DNA from: Utricularia gibba
Lineage: Eukaryota; Streptophyta; Magnoliopsida; Lamiales; Lentibulariaceae
Length of the DNA: 64,000 nucleotides
Assembly (NCBI GenBank): GCA_002189035.1
Contig: NEEC01000013.1
Span: forward strand, 2,232,001 to 2,296,000
Reading direction: 5' to 3'
Translations under genes and position numbers: made by a program
The notes under the pieces: generated by a model
What the model saw: only the letters and a program-made list of their open reading frames with translations
The model's database searches: none
Told to the model about the DNA's origin: nothing
In this document: in pieces, positions 58,502-64,000 of the stretch
Layout of the letters: each line of letters starts with the position of its first letter
Position numbering within the stretch: position 1 is the first letter of the stretch

Positions 58502-59524
58502 ATGGCGTCGAAACAGCCATACGCGACGAGCAGTTTGGTCATCGGTTATGCCTTGTGTTCGAGCTTGCTTGCTGTGATCAACAAATTCGCGGTTTCAAAA
58601 TTCAACTACCCAGGGCTTCTAACTGCTTTTCAGTACTTGACATCAGTTGTTGGAGTTTGGGTTCTTGGGAAATTTGGGTTCTTGCGCCACGATGCCTTTA
58701 CTCTGGAGACAGCCAAGAAGTTTCTTCCGGCTGCATTTGTCTTTTACTTGGCGATTTTCACCAATACAAATCTCCTTCGTCATGCTAATGTTGATACGTT
58801 TATAGTTTTCAGATCATTGACTCCTCTTCTTGTCGCAATTGCGGACACATTGTTCAGGAAGCAGCCATGCCCATCAAAACTTACGTTTCTCTCGTTAGTG
58901 ATCATTCTAGTTGGTGCGGTGGGATATGTAATTACTGATAAGGGGTTTACATTGACTGCATATTCTTGGGCGTTTGCGTATTTGGTGACTATTACTACAG
59001 AGATGGTTTATATCAAGCACATGGTCACTAATCTCGGACTCAACACTTGGGGATTTGTGTTGTACAACAATTTGCTGTCTTTGATGATGTCGCCGTTTTT
59101 TTGGGTTATAACGGGGGAGTATGCCGATGTTTTTGCTGCTGTTTCATCATCACGAGGAGATTTGTTTGAGCCTGTTGCATTCTTCTCTGTTTCATTATCT
59201 TGTGTTTTTGGATTGCTAATCAGTTTCTTCAGTTTTGCGGCTCGAAAGGCTATCTCTGCGACAGCATTCACTGTCACCGGGGTTGTGAACAAGTTCTTGA
59301 CTGTTGTTATAAATGTACTGATCTGGGATAAACATGCTACTCCCTTTGGTCTGTTGTGCCTTTGCCTGAGTCTTGTTGGAGGAGTTTTGTATCAGCAATC
59401 TGTCACTCAAGGAATCCCTAAGGCCTTAAACCAGCCAGACGCTTCTTTAGCCAAGCAATTGGTACGTAATTCTGATGATGATAGAGCACACAGAGATGAA
59501 GAAAAAGGAATTCCTGGTAAATGA
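58502..59524 (+). CDS. GFT1: Golgi GDP-fucose transporter (GFT1/GONST4 type)
   Basis: An intronless 340-codon frame from ATG 58502; the frame extends upstream but without ATG. It is a nucleotide-sugar transporter of the TPT/DMT fold with about ten helices, moving GDP-fucose into the Golgi for xyloglucan, RG-II and glycoprotein fucosylation. Long stretches match Arabidopsis GFT1 as I recall it: SSLVIGYALCSSLLAVINKF, FYLAIFTNTNLLRHANVDT, FIVFRSLTPLLVAIADTLFR, LAYLVTITTEMVYIKHMV, and ISATAFTVTGVVNKFLTVVI with NVLIWDKHATP. The hydrophilic tail (NSDDDRAHRDEEKG) varies between species. Intronless organisation is my reading; no stop or splice pattern contradicts it. Intact. Confidence 0.95.
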   Translation: MASKQPYATSSLVIGYALCSSLLAVINKFAVSKFNYPGLLTAFQYLTSVVGVWVLGKFGFLRHDAFTLETAKKFLPAAFVFYLAIFTNTNLLRHANVDTFIVFRSLTPLLVAIADTLFRKQPCPSKLTFLSLVIILVGAVGYVITDKGFTLTAYSWAFAYLVTITTEMVYIKHMVTNLGLNTWGFVLYNNLLSLMMSPFFWVITGEYADVFAAVSSSRGDLFEPVAFFSVSLSCVFGLLISFFSFAARKAISATAFTVTGVVNKFLTVVINVLIWDKHATPFGLLCLCLSLVGGVLYQQSVTQGIPKALNQPDASLAKQLVRNSDDDRAHRDEEKGIPGK

Positions 59525-61072
59525 ACACTGTATTGCATCAGCTTTCCTGAAGCATTATCACCCCCTTTTCGAGATTTGTTTTTATAATTCATGCATTATG
59601 GTCAAATGTTCCATCTACTTGAAGTTTCAGTATTCTAGCCTGCTAGTAGCATCATATTTTCCTTTGTAACCATCTCTGCTGTCCCATTTCTGAGCTTTGT
59701 AAGTGATTTATGGAAATCTCAATTTTCTCCATGCATTTTATGTTGGCATCCATGAGGATGCGGTTTGTATTCTTACTGCTAGTTACGCAATACATGCATA
59801 TTGTGTGGCTTCTGCATCAGATGGTTCTGAGGACGCAAAGTAGTTTCCCTTCCCCATCAGTGAATTGATCTAAAATAACTAGAGAATGGTTTGGCATTGC
59901 TCTTTTGAGATATGCAAACCTCATTCCAGCCCATGCCAGAGCAGCATCATCCTCAAATGGCTCTCTGCACAAAGAATCAACATGCATTCTAAAGGGAGGG
60001 TAAGTACATTACTTGTCGTGTGGGTTTTGCTTCTCAAATATGAAGAGAAAGCGGAGCATCTTTTTCATTCTTGTAATGCAGCCGCCCGGTAGAGTGTTTT
60101 GTCTTCTACCCAAAGGTATGATTCTCTTCTCGGTTCCCATGTTACTTGGGTCCATTGGGGCCACTGTCCAGTCCTCATCATTCACAGGGACTTGGGTGCG
60201 TACAACTCGCACAAATTAAATTTGTGCTCGGGCCTATGTATTAAATGAAAAAAAAGGAATAATATCTGACGTGGATAATCAGAATATGCAAATTTTAATT
60301 ATTAAATTGAATGTTAATTAAATGCGTCAAAAAAAAAGGGGGGAAATGGAAAGTGGCCACTCAATGCTCACCTTAAGGGAGTAGGAGACTTGAGACTATT
60401 TCCTGATGCGCAATTGGAGCATTTTTCGTTTTTTTTTTAATTTGAATTTCGCATCTCCGGCTCTGTTCCTTGGATGCTACATTGCGCCCCAAATTCAAAA
60501 CCCAGCCCTGTTTTTGGTTGGATCGTACGAGATCTGGACATCGCGGACGCGTGTTCTTCTTCATTTTTAGCTTCTTTTGACTTATTCCCGTCAGGCTCTG
60601 CCTGCAATCTGTTACTGTTTTGGGAATGAGTCTTCCGTAACGGTACGTTGTTTAATGGGCTGCGTTTGGAAGATTCGGGGAGGCGTCTAGCTGCATTACG
60701 CGCTTTTAAGAATGTGATGAAAAGCTTGGAATCGCGGAGATCGGATGAAAGTGTTTTCTCCGCGAAGTGGGTTTCCCGGATTCTGCTGAAATCCGCACTC
60801 TTTTATCAGTTGGTTCTCACATGTGGTATTCCCTTTTTTCTGATTGGGTGATCCGTGGGCATACTTTGTTATAGAACAAGGAAACTTTCTTCTCCTCTGT
60901 TTGCGAATTTATCTCTGCATTTGAGTTTTCTGGGAGTGTGATTTTATGGTTGATCTTGTTGCAGGATTTGACGATGGAGTTGTTAGCAGCCATTCACAGT
61001 CTTACAGGTTTTAACATTTGGTGTACGTGCTCGCTCTGAAACACTTAGAACTGTAAATATTTGAGGTTATAA
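59525..61072. other. GFT1 3' flank and leader of the TRM-like gene
   Basis: 59525 to about 59800 is GFT1 3' UTR. 59880-60220 has open frames on both strands without recognisable products. About 60440-61072 is the leader of the next gene and probably contains introns; a frame at 60648-60851 there is unsupported. Confidence 0.4.
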
Positions 61073-64000
61073 ATGGAGGTGGAGAAGAGGGGAATGAAAG
61101 GGGGCTTTTTTCAATTGTTTGACTGGAATGCTAAATCTCGAAAGAAGCTGTTCCCTAGCAAATCTGATACGCCTGGTATTTCCTTATCTCATTCTACTGT
61201 AGAAAACTCCCCATAATAATGTGAAGCTTAGCATTTTAGTGTGCTTGTGGTGCAGAGACCTCGAACTCGGGAAAAGCGAATCATCGTAGTTCATTGATTG
61301 CAAGAAATCAGATGGTAATGGACATGAAGCCGTAATGCTAAAATTTTGTTTTCAGGTTATGGATGATGCTTTAAAACTTATGTTTGTATTCTTTTGAACT
61401 GAAGGAGCCTGACAAAGGGTATCTTCCAAAAGCTGAAGGTGAAAACAGTTACCACTCTGCTGGGTCATCTAATGGTGATCTTGAATACGGAAAAAAAGCA
61501 CCTGGTGTCGTGGCGCGTTTGATGGGATTGGACTCATTGCCAAACTCAAATGCCAATGAACCTTTTCTCAGTCCATTTTTGGGGGCTCACCTTTTCAGAG
61601 ATCCTGGTTATTTGATGTCTCCTCAGGATTTACCAGTTGAACATGATATTGTTATATTCGAGAGTGTTCGGAATAAACTTGATGGGCTGACGCAGAATCC
61701 TTTGGAACTTGGAATGAAGAAAGCGCCTAGCAGGCCAATAGAGAGATTTCAAACAGAGGGTTTACCTCCAAAATCTGCTAAGCCAGTTTCTTTGAGCCAC
61801 CATCGGCTTCTTTCACCTATCAAGAGTCCTGGTTTTGTTCCCCCCAAAAATGCTGCTTATATCATTGAGGAAGCAGCCAAAATGATTGAGCAAAGTTCTC
61901 GTTCAACAATTAAAGGAACAGCACACAACATAGGCTCTTCTGTTCCACTTCGAAATCGGAATTTTAGAGAAAAGATGGAGGGTGTGGAAAGATCATCTCA
62001 AACATTTGGCATGCCAAGTACACCAAAAGAGGTGAGTTCCAGAAAAAATATGAGGAGCCAAATTCATTTCAGGGTTCAGGAGCAGTCAGAAGACAATTTT
62101 AGGAGGTCAGAAGAATCTAGAGGTATAGGCTCGCAGAAATCCTGGGTCAAGGAGAAGACAGATTTTCCGGCTGTTCAGCAGGCAAAGATTAACACCCAGA
62201 GAAGAAATGGATCAGTCTCAGTTTCTAGCAGAAGTCTTGGAAAACAAAAGGAACATAATGATGCCAAACTGGCTGGTTTGAGTCGGAATATTACTGATCC
62301 ACATAAGAGAGTGAAAAAGCATACTTCATCAAGGAGTTCTGAGGCTCTCAGATTGAATAACCAAAAGCAAAACCGTGCATCTACAGAAGGCATTGACAAT
62401 TTTGAATCATCCTTTTGTCACCCCAAGCTGAGAAAAGAGTCCAATCAATCCATCAGTAATGCCCAGGGTCGAACAAGTCAGACAGTAGATAAGATTTTTG
62501 TGAGCAACGTCATAGCATCCAAGAAGATGAACATCATGGTACCTGATCTCAGAAAGCAGCCTCCATCTCTAAGCTCAAAGAACGGTTGTAAGAAAAAACT
62601 GCCTGTCATTGGTAATATTCCGATAACTGGAAATGTTGAAGACAGGACTACAGAAATGAAAGCAGCCAACTTATATAAATATAATGCTTTTGAAGATAAT
62701 TCTGAATGGGATGGAATTGAAAAGAAGAAGACATTGGATGTCGTGTCATTCACATTTACATCTCCAATAAAAAAGTCAGGTGCTGGATCCAGCCTGCATG
62801 ACACTGTCTTTGGATCAGATAGTTCGGTGTTTCCCAGTTCCAGGCTGCTTAGGCATGAAATGGATCTCAGCGTTTCTGCTGCATCATCGTCAGGAATTAG
62901 TGCTACTATTGGAGGAGATGCTCTAAGTGCGCTTTTGGAACAAAAGCTAAGAGAATTGACTTCTAATGTATTGCTGTCCCAAGACCATTTGAGATTTTTT
63001 GGTTATGAATGTGACAATGGAGATGTCCTGTCGAGCCCAAGTTCTGTGAAATTCATGCAAAAAGACAACAGTGGATCCATCAATAAACAAGAAATCCATA
63101 GTTCTTTCGCGGATTGTCCTTCAAACAGCAATCCTGGGTCAAACGATCTTGAGGTGAGGATATGGTACATTTTTTTAACTTTGCATCATGGAATAGTTGG
63201 CCTTTGGAATGCCTGAGATAAAGTCATGAACATGCACACGTGGTTGCATATTAATTACCAAGATGAATGGACTATTTTTTCATGAAACATCTAGTCAAGA
63301 GGAATGATACATATGAGTAAAATTTAATTTTATTCTAATGGTTGTGTGCGTGATTTTTCAGATGCTAGAACGTTTTGAAGCTAATGGTCATGCCACTAAC
63401 ACGGATCACCAGAAAGCTTCACAAGCCTCCCACCCCTTTTCAGCTCAGCCCGGGGGTGCTTCTGATTCATTTGAAGTTGATGAAAGCTCCGTTGAAGGTA
63501 AAGCTATGCATCTGTAAGCTTGTACATTCTTTATTTTAAATAGTCTAATCTGCTTGAAGAAATACCGCTTATGGAAAACTTTGCTATAGAACTACACTAA
63601 AAAGATGGCAGAGTATGAGGTGGATAAATGACTTTTGGGATCCCAAAATTTGCTCTATTCTTGTTTCCTGTGGTTTTACCCTTTTGAGAGAACAGAATAA
63701 TGATATGTACAACTACTTGTCATCCCTCTTATATCAGATCCTTTTCAATGATTTTCAGGCGAATATACTTGCTTGTCTTATGCTTCTCATGAAGAGGCAT
63801 ACTGGAGTTCTACAAGGCAATCACATCTTACTGAGTGTGACCACGAGGTCTTAGACACCATGTCTTCAAACTCAGTTGAAGCCTTGTCTGAAAACACCAC
63901 ATCCTGTTCATATATGATAAATCCAAAAGATTCTTCCTCGAACTGGCAACTGCTATACATCGGAGATATACTTGAAGATGCTGTGATTCTCACAGATGAG
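61073..64000 (+). CDS. TRM/LONGIFOLIA-like (DUF4378/DUF3741-type) protein, 5' part
   Basis: Exons 61073-61175, 61256-61314, 61405-63153, 63362-63497 and 63759 onward join in frame and run off the right edge; about 760 residues are visible. The start MEVEKRGMKGGFFQLFDWN and the KKLFPS motif, followed by KKAPGVVARLMGLDSLP (about 84-100), are hallmarks of the plant TON1-recruiting-motif/LONGIFOLIA superfamily with a C-terminal DUF4378. The rest is Ser-, Lys- and Asn-rich and probably disordered. LQLLYIGDIL-like sequence near the end (WQLLYIGDILEDAV) marks the approach to DUF4378. Members recruit TON1/PP2A complexes to cortical microtubules and affect cell shape; assignment to a subclade is not possible without the C-terminus. 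Confidence 0.85.

Overview
The window is nuclear DNA from a flowering plant. It has short AT-rich GT-AG introns, leader introns, long AT-rich intergenic DNA, and several families found only in plants: WOX homeobox, type-B response-regulator/GARP proteins, a WAT1-type transporter, DUF538, and a TRM/LONGIFOLIA-like protein. A WOX1-class gene with a complete C-terminal LPLKN box argues against a grass and favours a eudicot or early-diverging angiosperm. I cannot name the species. I see no transposon body, tRNA, rRNA or CRISPR array.

Layout, left to right. 1-6.2 kb: the 5' end of complex I subunit NDUFB7 (-), N-myristoyltransferase NMT1 (+), ubiquitin-like ATG12 (+), a proline-rich membrane protein with a frame break in a C homopolymer (+), and a small conserved membrane protein (-). 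7.6-12.2 kb: two tandem divergent response-regulator/GARP genes (+) whose receivers have lost the phospho-accepting Asp. 12.7-17.2 kb: TFIID subunit TAF9 (+) and proteasome ATPase RPT1 (+). 17.4-32.6 kb: three minus-strand genes, a Cdc1/PGAP5-like metallophosphoesterase, a large FHA-AAA ATPase and a WDR74/NSA1 ribosome-biogenesis protein. 33-36 kb: phosphoethanolamine N-methyltransferase PEAMT (+), with a 25-codon upstream ORF and a one-base frame break in exon 9. 38.6-43.2 kb: WOX1 (+) and S-adenosylmethionine synthetase (-). 44.6-52.9 kb: pyroglutamyl peptidase (-), WAT1-related transporter (+), TRAPPC4 (+), a decayed ECHIDNA/TVP23 copy (-) and a DUF538 gene (-). 55.7-64 kb: an atypical HLH protein (-), a GDP-fucose transporter (+) and a TRM-like gene running off the right end (+).

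Most genes are unrelated housekeeping functions, as expected in plants. SAM synthetase and the SAM-consuming PEAMT lie 5 kb apart, but nothing suggests co-regulation. The observations most worth following are the tandem pseudo-response regulators, the PEAMT upstream ORF and frame break, the ECHIDNA pseudogene, and a duplicated splice acceptor in the FHA-AAA gene. Exon limits were placed by eye from reading-frame continuity, splice consensus and remembered family sequences. No alignment or database search was run.
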